Assembly (NCBI GenBank): GCA_039815825.1
Contig: JBCBYO010000029.1
Coordinates: 1-38,588 of the forward strand
Length of the DNA: 38,588 bases
Origin: JBCBDX01 sp039815825
Lineage (GTDB): Bacteria; Pseudomonadota; Alphaproteobacteria; Rhizobiales; Rhizobiaceae
Direction: 5' to 3'
The notes under the pieces were generated by a model. It searched no databases and had not been told where the DNA came from. It was given only the letters and a program-made list of their open reading frames with translations. Below, piece after piece: positions 7,622-15,784 of this stretch; the stretch's first letter is position 1, and each line of letters starts with the position of its first letter. The position numbers and the translations under genes are program-made.

Positions 7622-8829
7622 GTGCACTTAGATATGGATACATCACCGCGCCATTGCTCGCCATTTTGTGGACCTTCGTGATTGCCACGACCGTTGCGGT
7701 AGCAATGAGTTTTGCGACCGGTGATGCCTATCGCCCATCATTCTTATGGTCGCTTCCGGCTGGTGTTGGTTTGGGTCTTCTGGCCCTTGCCCGCCCCGAT
7801 CGTTGGATTGTCTCCGGGGTCGCTGCCGTCATTGGTGCCGCATTGCTGTTTGTCGGCTTTGGGCCGTTGGTTTCCGAGACGCAAGTGCCTTTCCAACGTG
7901 TCGTTGCTGCGGTGCTTTTTGGTTTCGGGACGGGTTGGCCGTTGGCGCATTTTGTCAAAGAATTGCCGCGCGGTGCCCTCACACGCCACGAATTTGAAGA
8001 GGCTGTGATCCGCTTCTTGTTGGGTGTCGGTTACATCTTCTTCATCGCGATCGTGATTATCCCGTTTTATGTGATGGTCATGACCAGCTTGAAAAACCAA
8101 GCTGAACTGCTGGCTAACCCGCTGGACTTTTCACTGGATTACTCGAAGGGTTGGGACCTCTTCCGCAGCTACCGCGAGTTGATCACGGACTTCAATTTTG
8201 GCTGGTACCTCTGGACATCCTTCTATGTGTCGGTGCTTACGGTGCTTTTAACGCTCCTGTTCAGTGTGCCGGGCGCCTATGCAGTCGCGCGGCTCCGCTT
8301 TCAGGGCCGCGCTGCGTTTTCGCGCTCCATCCTACTCATCTACATGGTGCCCATGATTGTGTTGGCGTTGCCAATCTATATCGCGTTCTCGGTGACGGGT
8401 CTGCGTAACACCATCGCCGGTATATTGATGATCTATCCGGTCACGACGATCCCGGTGGCGCTATACATGCTGCAAGGTTACTTCCGCGGCCTCCCTGCGG
8501 AGGTAGAAGAAGCAGGGTTGATGGACGGTCTGACGCGGCTGCAAGTGATCTGGAAGATAACCCTGCCATTGTCTTTGCCTGCACTTGCGTCGGTATCGCT
8601 TTACGTCTTCATGATCGCCTGGAACGAATTCCTTCTGGCATTTATGCTGCTGGACGATCCATCAAAGTTCACGCTGACGCGCGGGATCGCCTCACTCAAC
8701 TCGTCAGAAATTCCGCGACAACATTTGATGGCTGGTTCCGTCATTGCGACGGTGCCGGTGATGTTGCTTTTCCTCGGGCTGGAAAGATTCATGACGAAGG
8801 GCCTCACAGCGGGCAGTGTGAAGGGATGA
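7618..8829 (+). CDS. Sugar ABC permease (MalG type) with N-terminal membrane extension
   Basis: Partner permease, 403 residues against about 280-300 for ordinary MalG-type subunits. The extra 120-130 residues come first and look like four additional hydrophobic segments (about 10-32, 41-56, 61-80, 93-108). The standard core starts with the helix around 133-155 followed by VMTSLKNQAELL, and has the EAA loop (EVEEAGLMDGLTRLQVIW, then TLPLSLPAL). Start and stop both overlap neighbours in ATGA arrangements, so the start at 7618 is firm. The role of the extension is unknown; it could pack against the modified partner permease. Confidence 0.88.
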   Translation: MSALRYGYITAPLLAILWTFVIATTVAVAMSFATGDAYRPSFLWSLPAGVGLGLLALARPDRWIVSGVAAVIGAALLFVGFGPLVSETQVPFQRVVAAVLFGFGTGWPLAHFVKELPRGALTRHEFEEAVIRFLLGVGYIFFIAIVIIPFYVMVMTSLKNQAELLANPLDFSLDYSKGWDLFRSYRELITDFNFGWYLWTSFYVSVLTVLLTLLFSVPGAYAVARLRFQGRAAFSRSILLIYMVPMIVLALPIYIAFSVTGLRNTIAGILMIYPVTTIPVALYMLQGYFRGLPAEVEEAGLMDGLTRLQVIWKITLPLSLPALASVSLYVFMIAWNEFLLAFMLLDDPSKFTLTRGIASLNSSEIPRQHLMAGSVIATVPVMLLFLGLERFMTKGLTAGSVKG

Positions 8830-10088
8830 GCGTGCCCGGTTTTGATCATCTGGATAGCCAGGCACGGGACATTCTGCATTTGAACGATCGTGGTGGCTAC
8901 ACGGTGCCAACAGCGGGCCTCTACCCCTATCAATGGAACTGGGATTCTGCATTTGCGGCTTGGGGCTTTGCTGCCTTTGACATGGATCGGGCTTGGCAAG
9001 AGTTGGAAACCCTATTCGCGGCACAGTGGTATACCGGTATGGTGCCCCACATAATCTTCCACCGTATTGATCCTGATTATTTCCCCGGCCCTGATGTGTG
9101 GGGCGGTGTTGGGCCCATGCCGTCATCTGGTATCAGTCAGCCGCCGGTTGCAGCGAGTATCGCCCGTTGGATGTACGAGATGGACCGGGAAGCGGGACAA
9201 GCTCGTGCAGCAGCTCTCTTTTCAAAGATGGTGCGCTGGCATCAATGGTTCATGGATTGGCGACTGCACGAGGGCGCGGTTTGTATCACGCATCCTTGGG
9301 AGGCTGGCAGAGACAATACGCCTGATTGGGATGGGGCGATGGCCGGGATCGATCCGGTGGGCGTCGGCGAGTATCATCGCCGGGATACGTCGCATGTGGA
9401 CTCATCCATGCGACCGAAAAAGTATGACTATGACCGGTACCTTTATCTCGTGCAGATGGGTCACCGCCTCAAATGGGATGATGCCGGTTGGCAGCGGGAC
9501 AATCCATTCCGTGTTGCAGATCCCACAATGACTTTTATCCTTCTGCGTGCGCAGCGTGATCTCGCCGCGCTTGGCCGGGCATTGGGTGAAGATGTCTCAG
9601 TAATTGAAGCGGCGATACAGGTGCTCGAAGCAGGTGCGCAGACACTTTGGAATGATAAGCTAGGATCGTTTGACGCGCGGGACGTGAAGGCCGGTGTTTG
9701 GGCCAATTGCGTTTCAAACGCGTCGTTTCTCAATTGGTATGCCGGAATTGAGCACGATGGCATGGTTGAGCAGTTTGACCGTGTCGTCTCGCTATGCCGC
9801 TACCCGGTGCCGAGCCATGATCCCGCATCTCCCCATTTTGATTCCAAACGCTATTGGCGCGGTCCGACCTGGGCGATGATGAACGCTATGATTGGTATCG
9901 GTCTCGACGAATTCGGCATGGGCGATCGTGCCGAAGCCTTGCGTATCGCGACCCGCGACATGATCGCCAATCATGGATTTGCGGAATATTTCGACCCGCT
10001 CAACGGTGACCCTGCGGGCGGCCAATCTTTTACTTGGACAGCAGCCATCTGGCTTGCATGGGCCTCGAAAGCGAGGGGAGAGCAGTAA
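8826..10088 (+). CDS. GH63/MGH1-like glycoside hydrolase
   Basis: Cytoplasmic glycoside hydrolase, 420 residues, no signal peptide, with an (alpha/alpha)6-barrel type pattern of W/Y-rich helices. Family marks are YQWNWDSAF near residue 37, then WEAGRDNTPDWDG, where D163 is the likely general acid by analogy with GH63 and GH37 enzymes, and EYFDPLNGD near the C-terminus, where E387 is the likely base. Characterised relatives include bacterial mannosylglycerate and glucosylglycerate hydrolases, so a glycosylated compatible solute is an attractive substrate, although trehalose-like glucosides are also possible. It is locked by 4-base and 1-base overlaps between the permease and ATPase genes, so the imported sugar is probably cleaved by this enzyme. 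Confidence 0.8.
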   Translation: MSVPGFDHLDSQARDILHLNDRGGYTVPTAGLYPYQWNWDSAFAAWGFAAFDMDRAWQELETLFAAQWYTGMVPHIIFHRIDPDYFPGPDVWGGVGPMPSSGISQPPVAASIARWMYEMDREAGQARAAALFSKMVRWHQWFMDWRLHEGAVCITHPWEAGRDNTPDWDGAMAGIDPVGVGEYHRRDTSHVDSSMRPKKYDYDRYLYLVQMGHRLKWDDAGWQRDNPFRVADPTMTFILLRAQRDLAALGRALGEDVSVIEAAIQVLEAGAQTLWNDKLGSFDARDVKAGVWANCVSNASFLNWYAGIEHDGMVEQFDRVVSLCRYPVPSHDPASPHFDSKRYWRGPTWAMMNAMIGIGLDEFGMGDRAEALRIATRDMIANHGFAEYFDPLNGDPAGGQSFTWTAAIWLAWASKARGEQ

Positions 10089-11137
10089 TGGGTGAAATCA
10101 AACTTCAAGCTGTCGAAAAATGGTTCGGTGACGTTCAAGTCATCAAAGGTGTCGATCTTGATATCGCTGACGGCGAGTTTGTCATTTTCGTCGGGCCTTC
10201 CGGCTGCGGCAAGTCAACATTGCTGCGGATGATTGGGGGGCTTGAGGAGACTTCGCGCGGTTCGATCGTTATCGATGACCGGGACGTCACAGCGGACCCA
10301 CCATCCAAACGGGGTTTGACGATGGTATTCCAATCCTACGCGCTCTACCCACACATGTCGGTGCGCGACAATATGGGTTTCTCGTTGAAGACTGCCGGCG
10401 CGCCAAAGGCTGAGATCGATGAAAAGGTGGGCAACGCCGCAGCGGTCTTGAAGCTTGAGCAATATTTGGACCGCCGCCCGAAGGACCTTTCAGGCGGGCA
10501 GCGTCAGCGGGTCGCGATTGGCCGCTCCATTGTGCGCGAGCCTACAGCATTCCTGTTTGATGAACCGCTTTCAAACCTCGATGCGGCGCTTCGGGTCGAG
10601 ATGCGCTATGAAATTGCAAAGCTTCACCAACGTCTTAAGTCCACGATGATTTATGTGACCCACGATCAGGTGGAAGCCATGACGCTGGCCGACAAGATTG
10701 TGGTTCTTGACTTTGGTCGGATTGCGCAAGTGGGGCCACCGCGCGAACTCTATGAGCGCCCTGCCAATCTGTTTGTCGCGCAGTTTATCGGCTCGCCCAA
10801 GATGAATGTCGTGCCATGTGAAACCAGAGGCAAAACTGTCCAGCTAGCTGGCGGTAAACCACAAAAGGTGTCACTGGATCATCCGGCCACGCATTTGGGC
10901 ATCCGCCCGGAGCATATTGAACTTGGCAAGCCCGGGTCAGGTGTTCTTGATGGAACGGTCGACGTGGTTGAGTATCTGGGAGCAGATTGTTTCGTTATTC
11001 TTGATTGCGGCGATCTTGGCCAGCTGACAGCGCGTGTCGCAGGAGAGACCGAGTTGCGCGCCGGAGACCTAGTCGGCATTAGCATGCCCGATCACCGCCT
11101 TCATTTCTTTGATGAAGCAGGTTTGGCGATACGGTAG
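10088..11137 (+). CDS. Sugar ABC transporter ATP-binding protein (UgpC/MalK type)
   Basis: ATPase of the CUT1 importer, 349 residues. Visible motifs: Walker A GPSGCGKST (about residue 36), the Q-loop VFQSYALYPHM, signature LSGGQRQR (about 134), Walker B AFLFDEPLSNLD (about 155-166) and the switch His in YVTHDQVEAM. A C-terminal TOBE/OB region of about 110 residues contains LGIRPEHIEL. Start is the ATG at 10088 that shares a base with the preceding TAA. Being last in the operon, it could serve this transporter only or also the PotB/PotC set, which has no ATPase in the window; UgpC-type proteins normally serve sugar systems. Confidence 0.93.
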   Translation: MGEIKLQAVEKWFGDVQVIKGVDLDIADGEFVIFVGPSGCGKSTLLRMIGGLEETSRGSIVIDDRDVTADPPSKRGLTMVFQSYALYPHMSVRDNMGFSLKTAGAPKAEIDEKVGNAAAVLKLEQYLDRRPKDLSGGQRQRVAIGRSIVREPTAFLFDEPLSNLDAALRVEMRYEIAKLHQRLKSTMIYVTHDQVEAMTLADKIVVLDFGRIAQVGPPRELYERPANLFVAQFIGSPKMNVVPCETRGKTVQLAGGKPQKVSLDHPATHLGIRPEHIELGKPGSGVLDGTVDVVEYLGADCFVILDCGDLGQLTARVAGETELRAGDLVGISMPDHRLHFFDEAGLAIR

Positions 11138-11163
11138 GCCACTGCATATTTGCTATGAAAAGT

Positions 11164-11240
11164 TGGTAGCGGAGGAGGGACTTGAACCCCCGACACGCGG
11201 ATTATGATTCCGCTGCTCTAACCAGCTGAGCTACTCCGCC
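11164..11240 (-). tRNA. tRNA-Met (CAT), elongator
   Basis: On the minus strand a full 77-base cloverleaf is readable: acceptor GGCGGAG pairing CTCCGCT (ending in a G-U), D arm with AGCTCAGCTGGTTAGAGC, anticodon stem GCGGA/TCCGC around loop ATCATAA giving CAT, TPsiC arm GGGGGTTCAAGTCCC, and encoded CCA. It lacks the initiator features (unpaired position 1-72, GGG/CCC anticodon stem), so it is the elongator Met tRNA. The Ile2 (lysidine) alternative is less likely because of the anticodon-arm sequence. Confidence 0.93.
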
Positions 11241-11242
11241 AT

Positions 11243-11260
11243 ACATGTGACGTCACATGT
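11243..11260. repeat. Perfect 18-bp palindrome next to tRNA-Met
   Basis: ACATGTGACGTCACATGT is its own reverse complement and ends 2 bases from the tRNA 5' end. In RNA it would fold as a 7-bp stem with a 4-base loop just ahead of the RNase P cleavage site; as DNA it could be an operator between the tRNA and the divergent dehydrogenase gene. Confidence 0.75.
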
Positions 11261-11270
11261 GCGAGGCCGC

Positions 11271-11299
11271 GTCTTATGAGCGGCGCTTTGGCCTGTCAA
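11271..11299 (-). promoter_or_regulatory. Probable promoter of tRNA-Met
   Basis: On the minus strand a perfect TTGACA -35 (complement of 11294-11299) is followed after 17 bases by TAAGAC (complement of 11271-11276), 30 bases upstream of the mature tRNA 5' end. The -35 is consensus; the -10 is weak. Transcription would start near 11264, placing the palindrome at 11243-11260 in the precursor leader. Confidence 0.5.
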
Positions 11300-11395
11300 G
11301 ACGGCACTTTTAGCAGATGCGTCGGATTGCTGATTTCCTGCGTTGCGTGGAAACGTGGTTGGGCCTATGCGGTTACCAGAAGTCAGGGATTATCG

Positions 11396-12334
11396 ATGAG
11401 TTTACCGCGTATTGTTGCTTTTGGGTGCGGCTATTGGGGCCGAAATCACGTTCGCACGCTTGCGGAAATAGGCGCACTGGCCGGTGTGTGTGATTTGGAC
11501 GTCGATGCAGCCACCGAGTTGGCGGCAGAATATGGTGTGCCATGCAAGTCGGCTGATGCGGTTTTTGCGGATAGCGATGTAGACGGGGTCGTGTTTGCGC
11601 TACCCGCCTCGGTGCATGCTGAAATGGCGACGCGGGCGCTCAATGCTGGCAAGCATGTGTTTGTGGAAAAGCCAATGGCACTTCAGCCCGATGATGCGCA
11701 TGCGGTGGTTGCGTTAGCTGCGCAAAAGCAGCGCGTTTTGATGGTTGGGCATATCCTGCGTTACCACAACACTTTTCAAAAGCTGCTGGCTTGCATTGAC
11801 GAAGGTATGATCGGCGAGTTGGTACATCTTCAGTCGAACAGGCTGGCGTTTGGCAAATTTCATGCGACTTTTGACGCCCTTTGGGATTTGGCGCCGCATG
11901 ATTTGTCGCTGGTTTTAAGTGTCATGGGCAGGGTCCCGCTTTCTACGCAAATTGTCCGTCACGCGTTCGCGTCCGAGCAGGCCGATAGCGGCCATATACA
12001 CCTACAGTTCGATGGCGGTGTTGCAGCTGACATCCAGGTGTCGCGCCACTCGGCCTACAATGAGCGACGTTTTGTGGCTAAAGGAACCAAAGGCAGCCTG
12101 GTTTGGGACGATTGGCTCGATTGGCCGGAAAAACTCTCATTTGTCTCCCACGCTGCCTCTGTGACAGCCGATGGTTGGGCATTCGAGCGCGGTGAACCGG
12201 TTTATATCCCAACCGAGCAGGGCATGGCGCTGACCGATGAGCTGCGCCACTTTTTGACCTGTATCGAAACGGGTCGGCAACCCTACACCGATGGCGCGCA
12301 AGGCGCTGCTGTGGTAGAGGTTTTGGCCTCGTAA
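11396..12334 (+). CDS. Gfo/Idh/MocA family oxidoreductase
   Basis: NAD(P)-dependent sugar dehydrogenase-like protein, 312 residues. The N-terminal Rossmann motif reads FGCGYWGRNHVR, followed by ALPASVHAEMATRAL and the family motif GKHVFVEKPMAL (Lys of EKP is catalytic). HDLSLVL contributes the later conserved segment. The ATG at 11396 is chosen since AGGGA lies 6 bases upstream; an in-frame ATG at 11276 would overlap the tRNA promoter and has no ribosome site. It precedes a DegT-type aminotransferase by 130 bases. Together such enzymes oxidise and transaminate a sugar nucleotide, as WbpB and WbpE do in making acetamido sugars, so a surface-polysaccharide role is plausible but the other steps are not in the window. 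Confidence 0.85.
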   Translation: MSLPRIVAFGCGYWGRNHVRTLAEIGALAGVCDLDVDAATELAAEYGVPCKSADAVFADSDVDGVVFALPASVHAEMATRALNAGKHVFVEKPMALQPDDAHAVVALAAQKQRVLMVGHILRYHNTFQKLLACIDEGMIGELVHLQSNRLAFGKFHATFDALWDLAPHDLSLVLSVMGRVPLSTQIVRHAFASEQADSGHIHLQFDGGVAADIQVSRHSAYNERRFVAKGTKGSLVWDDWLDWPEKLSFVSHAASVTADGWAFERGEPVYIPTEQGMALTDELRHFLTCIETGRQPYTDGAQGAAVVEVLAS

Positions 12335-12464
12335 CAAGGTTCACCGACAGTTACAGGTTGGACATAGGTGTGATTGTGCCACACTTTATTTCCTGTCGAC
12401 GTGCGCGTAGGGGAAGGGTGGGGCCAAAAAATGATATGTAAGAAGAATTCCGGCTGGGGATAAA

Positions 12465-13607
12465 ATGCAGTTTATTGATCTTGCCGCCCAACGCGCGCGC
12501 CTAGGCGCTGAGCTTGAGGCAGCTGTAAACGCCGTGGTGCAAAGCGGCCGTTACATTTTGGGCCCGGAAGTCGGTGAGTTCGAACAGCGCTTGGGCGATT
12601 ATTTGGGCGTCTCGCACGTCGTTGCTTGCGCCAGCGGCACCGATGCGCTGCAAATCCCGCTTATGGCATGGGGTGTTGGCCCCGGCGATGCGGTCTTCGT
12701 GCCCAGCTTTACATTTGCCTCCACAGCAGAAGTGGTTGCTTTGGTGGGCGCCGAGCCGGTTTTTGTCGATATCGATCCGCAGACATATCTTATGGATCCT
12801 AATTCCCTTCAGGCTGCTATCGCAGCGATTGAAGCTGAGGGTCGTTTGAAACCAAAAGCCGTCATCCCAGTGGATCTATTTGGCTTGGTGGCGGACTACG
12901 CTGCTATCGAGCCGATCGCCGCAAAGCATGGCCTTAAAGTCATTTCCGATGCGGCGCAGGCGACAGGCGCTAAGATGGGCAATGAATATTGCGGGTCCTT
13001 CGGCGATGTTGCTGCCACCAGTTTTTATCCCGCCAAACCGCTTGGCTGTTACGGTGATGGTGGTGCGGTGATGACCGATGATGGCGACTTGGCCGAAATC
13101 ATGCGGTCTGTAGCATTCCACGGCAAGGGTAGTAGCCAGTATGACAATGTCCGCGTTGGCCTGACTTCGCGTTTGGATACAATCCAGGCGGCGATCCTTC
13201 TTCTAAAGCTCAATATTCTCGAAGACGAAATGGAAGCGCGCAATCTTGTCGCTCAGCGTTACCATGACGGGCTGAAGGATGTGGTCAAAACATCATTCAA
13301 CCCGGAAGGCATGCGCTCAGCTTGGGCGCAGTATGCCATTGAAACGCCGGTTCGTGATGGCCTCAAAGCTCATTTGGGCGAGAATGATATTCCCAGCGTC
13401 ATTTATTACGTCAAACCGCTGCATCAGCAGGTTGCGTATAACATGTACCCGACCGCACCCGGCGGTTTGCCGGTCACCGATAGAAAGCCGAGCCAGATCC
13501 TATGCTTGCCAATGCATCCCTATCTGACCAACGATGATGTGGATCGCGTGATCGAAACCATCCGCGTTTATGTGGCCAAAAACGCGCTGCCTCTCGCCGC
13601 CGAATAG
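12465..13607 (+). CDS. DegT/DnrJ/EryC1/StrS-family sugar aminotransferase
   Basis: PLP-dependent aminotransferase, 380 residues, starting at an ATG preceded by GGGGA. Family marks are the N-terminal FIDLAAQ, GRYILGPEVGEFE, ACASGTDALQIPL, FVPSFTFASTAEV, EDA-type SDAAQATGA, and the PLP Lys K191 in SFYPAKPLGCYGDGG. The C-terminus has the HQQVAY and LCLPMHPYL blocks. It resembles WbpE/VioA-type enzymes acting on nucleotide 3- or 4-keto sugars. It is likely to be functionally tied to the upstream Gfo/Idh/MocA gene. It converges on mnmA with only 3 bases between stops. Confidence 0.88.
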   Translation: MQFIDLAAQRARLGAELEAAVNAVVQSGRYILGPEVGEFEQRLGDYLGVSHVVACASGTDALQIPLMAWGVGPGDAVFVPSFTFASTAEVVALVGAEPVFVDIDPQTYLMDPNSLQAAIAAIEAEGRLKPKAVIPVDLFGLVADYAAIEPIAAKHGLKVISDAAQATGAKMGNEYCGSFGDVAATSFYPAKPLGCYGDGGAVMTDDGDLAEIMRSVAFHGKGSSQYDNVRVGLTSRLDTIQAAILLLKLNILEDEMEARNLVAQRYHDGLKDVVKTSFNPEGMRSAWAQYAIETPVRDGLKAHLGENDIPSVIYYVKPLHQQVAYNMYPTAPGGLPVTDRKPSQILCLPMHPYLTNDDVDRVIETIRVYVAKNALPLAAE

Positions 13608-13610
13608 CGG

Positions 13611-14807
13611 CTAGAGAGCTGGGACAACAGTCGGGGCATCGAGCGCCGCTAATTGGGCTTCAGCCTCCGGCGTCCGTTTCGTCGTATCGATGAAGCCACC
13701 ACCGAGGACGCGTGCGCCAGCGCCTTCACCGTCATAAATGACGCAAGCTTGTCCGGGTGACACGCCTTCTTCACCGCCGATCAGTTCCACGGTGGCTTTC
13801 CCATCTTGCCACAACAGGCGCGCGGGTTTGGGTGGACGCGTGGAGCGCACCCGCGCGAGCACGTCGATCGGTTCGTTGATTTCATCGGCAGGCATATCGC
13901 CGAGCCAATTGAAGTCACGCAAACCTATGAAATGGGTGTCCAAAGCTTCGCGCGGGCCAACAATCACTCGGCGGGTTCGCGCATCAATCTTGACCACATA
14001 AAGCGGTTCGCCAACTGAAACGTTCAGGCCTCGCCTTTGGCCGATTGTGTAATGCAAAATTCCCGCATGTTCGCCGAGCATCCTTCCATCCATATGGACG
14101 ATCTCGCCAGCCAAAGCGGCATTGGGGCGCAGCTTGGCGATAACATCGGCATATTTGCCTTCCGGTACAAAACAAATGTCTTGGCTGTCAGGTTTGTCGG
14201 CAACGACCAAGCCCATTTCCGCGGCAATATCGCGTACTTCATCCTTGGTCATATGTCCCAAAGGAAAGCGCAAGTAATCGACTTGCTCCTGGGTAGTTGC
14301 AAAAAGGAAGTAGCTTTGATCCCGGTTAGCGTCTGCCGGCCGCAACAAACTGCGATGGCCGGAACTGGGGTCCATGGCCGATGCAATATAATGACCCGTC
14401 GCCAAACAGTCCGCATCAAGATCGCGCGCGGTCTTCAGCAGGTCGGCAAACTTCACTGTTTGGTTGCAGGAGATGCATGGCACGGGCGTCTCACCGGCAA
14501 TGTAGCTGTCGGCAAAGGTATCAATGACGGCTTCGCGAAAACGGCTCTCATAGTCGAGCACGTAGTGAGGAATGCCCAATTCTTCACAGACGCGCTGGGC
14601 ATCATCAATATCCTGGCCGGCGCAACAGGTGCCAGTTTTGCGCGCGGCCGCACCATAATCATAAAGCTGAAGCGTGATCCCAATGACCTCGTAGCCTTCG
14701 CGCGCCAGAATGCCCGCGACCACGGACGAGTCCACTCCGCCCGACATGGCTACCACCACGCGCGTGTCTTCAGGTCTTTTTGCAATGTCCAGGCTGTTGA
14801 GGGTCAT
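13611..14807 (-). CDS. mnmA: tRNA-specific 2-thiouridylase MnmA
   Basis: Sulfur-transfer enzyme that makes 2-thiouridine at wobble position 34 of Lys, Glu and Gln tRNAs. The 398-residue protein has the PP-loop AMSGGVDSSVVA, the first catalytic Cys in PVPCISCNQTVKF, the second in DSQDICFVPEG, and the tRNA-binding HYTIGQRRGL. The start is the ATG whose codon ends at 14807, preceded by GGAGCAAAC; a longer reading to 14849 has no ribosome site. Divergent from sciP across about 160 bases. Confidence 0.95.
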   Translation of the reverse strand: MTLNSLDIAKRPEDTRVVVAMSGGVDSSVVAGILAREGYEVIGITLQLYDYGAAARKTGTCCAGQDIDDAQRVCEELGIPHYVLDYESRFREAVIDTFADSYIAGETPVPCISCNQTVKFADLLKTARDLDADCLATGHYIASAMDPSSGHRSLLRPADANRDQSYFLFATTQEQVDYLRFPLGHMTKDEVRDIAAEMGLVVADKPDSQDICFVPEGKYADVIAKLRPNAALAGEIVHMDGRMLGEHAGILHYTIGQRRGLNVSVGEPLYVVKIDARTRRVIVGPREALDTHFIGLRDFNWLGDMPADEINEPIDVLARVRSTRPPKPARLLWQDGKATVELIGGEEGVSPGQACVIYDGEGAGARVLGGGFIDTTKRTPEAEAQLAALDAPTVVPAL

Positions 14808-14893
14808 GTTTGCTCCGAAGCTGCGCATATAATTTACAGCTGAACACATATCCAGTCCCTGCGTTTGGCAGCGTTGAAATTCTTACCAGTTCC

Positions 14894-14908
14894 TTAGTGA
14901 GGGCTTAG
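14894..14908. promoter_or_regulatory. Possible CtrA-like site between mnmA and sciP
   Basis: TTAG, 7 bases, TTAG: the spacing of the CtrA box (TTAA-N7-TTAA) with the last base changed in each half. It lies 62 bases before sciP. CtrA activates sciP in Caulobacter, so the location is suggestive, but the match is only 6 of 8. Confidence 0.25.
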
Positions 14909-14970
14909 CCGTTTTTTAAAGCTGTCGCGGTAATGTGAGGTCAGTACAGGTCGTGTGTGTAGAGAGTAGA

Positions 14971-15246
14971 ATGGCCGATCAAATTAGACCGCGCGTAAAA
15001 TATGTCATTGGGCCCGATGGTTCGCCGCTGACAATCAATGACCTTCCGCCGACGTCAACGCGTCGTTGGGTCATTCGCCGCAAGGCGGAAGTAGTGGCTG
15101 CTGTTCGTGGTGGTTTGCTGAGTTTGGAAGAGGCGTGTGAGCGCTATACGCTGACAGTGGAAGAGTATCTTTCCTGGCAAGCCTCGATCGATGAGCATGG
15201 TTTGGCTGGCTTGCGTACAACACGCATCCAGCAGTATCGACACTAA
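14971..15246 (+). CDS. sciP: SciP (DUF1153), CtrA antagonist
   Basis: Small helix-turn-helix protein of 91 residues, nearly the length of Caulobacter SciP (93). The protein begins MADQIRPRVKYVIGPDGSPL and has the conserved STRRWVIRRKAEVV and EEACERYTLTVEEYLSW segments. In Caulobacter it binds CtrA and DNA to block transcription of CtrA-dependent genes in G1. The ATG at 14971 follows AGAGAG; the earlier in-frame start at 14935 adds residues not seen in the family. ctrA itself is 1.3 kb downstream, and the gene ends 2 bases before the stop of the converging PqiA-like gene. Confidence 0.92.
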   Translation: MADQIRPRVKYVIGPDGSPLTINDLPPTSTRRWVIRRKAEVVAAVRGGLLSLEEACERYTLTVEEYLSWQASIDEHGLAGLRTTRIQQYRH

Positions 15247-15248
15247 AT

Positions 15249-15743
15249 CTATCTTGCTTCAGATGTTGCTTTAAGCCGGAAGACAAATCCGGCCGCAATG
15301 CTGCTGGCCAATGTTGAGGCCGCGAAGAACCAGATCCCGGGTTGACTGACTGCGGTGGCAAGGCCGCTTGTCTTTGCAGCAAAGATTGCCAAAGCAACCA
15401 GCACCACGTCCAGCATCGACCACTTAGAAAAGATGGCGAGCCAATTGCTAATCCGATCTGCCTTTTGGGGTGTTTCGGTCGGTGTCGCGACGATCAAGGT
15501 CAAGGCGGAAAGTTTGGCCATCGGGAAAACAAACGAGACCAATACAATAATTGCCGATAGCGCGGCATCGCCTTCGGACCACAAGCCCACTACCAAATCG
15601 ACCAATGAAGGCGTGTCTTTAAAAAAGTAGAGCCGCTCTAGCTGTAGCAGCGGCAGCAGCCATCCCAGTGGGAGGCAAATGGCGGCGATAAGCGTAAGCA
15701 AGGCAATGGCGGAGCGCATGCCACGTAAATAGCGACGCCACAT
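15249..15743 (-). CDS. PqiA-like (paraquat-inducible protein A) membrane protein
   Basis: Inner-membrane protein of 164 residues with four hydrophobic stretches (about 11-32, 62-84, 110-126, 135-157). The pattern LPLLQLERLYFFKDTPSLVD, then a VLVSFVFPMAKL segment and KWSMLDVVLVA, matches PqiA-domain proteins, which associate with MCE-type lipid transport. A normal PqiA has two such domains; this single-domain form is common in alphaproteobacteria. No MCE partner is nearby. The ATG ending at 15743 has no strong ribosome site, so the start is uncertain. It sits 41 bases downstream of the fliJ-like gene on the same strand. Confidence 0.75.
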   Translation of the reverse strand: MWRRYLRGMRSAIALLTLIAAICLPLGWLLPLLQLERLYFFKDTPSLVDLVVGLWSEGDAALSAIIVLVSFVFPMAKLSALTLIVATPTETPQKADRISNWLAIFSKWSMLDVVLVALAIFAAKTSGLATAVSQPGIWFFAASTLASSIAAGFVFRLKATSEAR

Positions 15744-15784
15744 GGGCGTCGCAACGCGTTTACGGGAGTTTTGTGATTTTGGCG

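Noticed and set aside
11276..11395. Longer Gfo/Idh start at 11276
   Set aside because: It lies in the tRNA promoter region, has no ribosome site, and adds 40 residues before the Rossmann motif.
12335..12464. Regulatory structure between the dehydrogenase and aminotransferase genes
   Set aside because: No convincing palindrome, terminator or promoter could be seen in these 130 bases.
14037..14843. 268-residue open frame antisense to mnmA
   Set aside because: It is a shadow of a strongly motif-supported gene on the other strand; no ribosome site and no recognisable domain.
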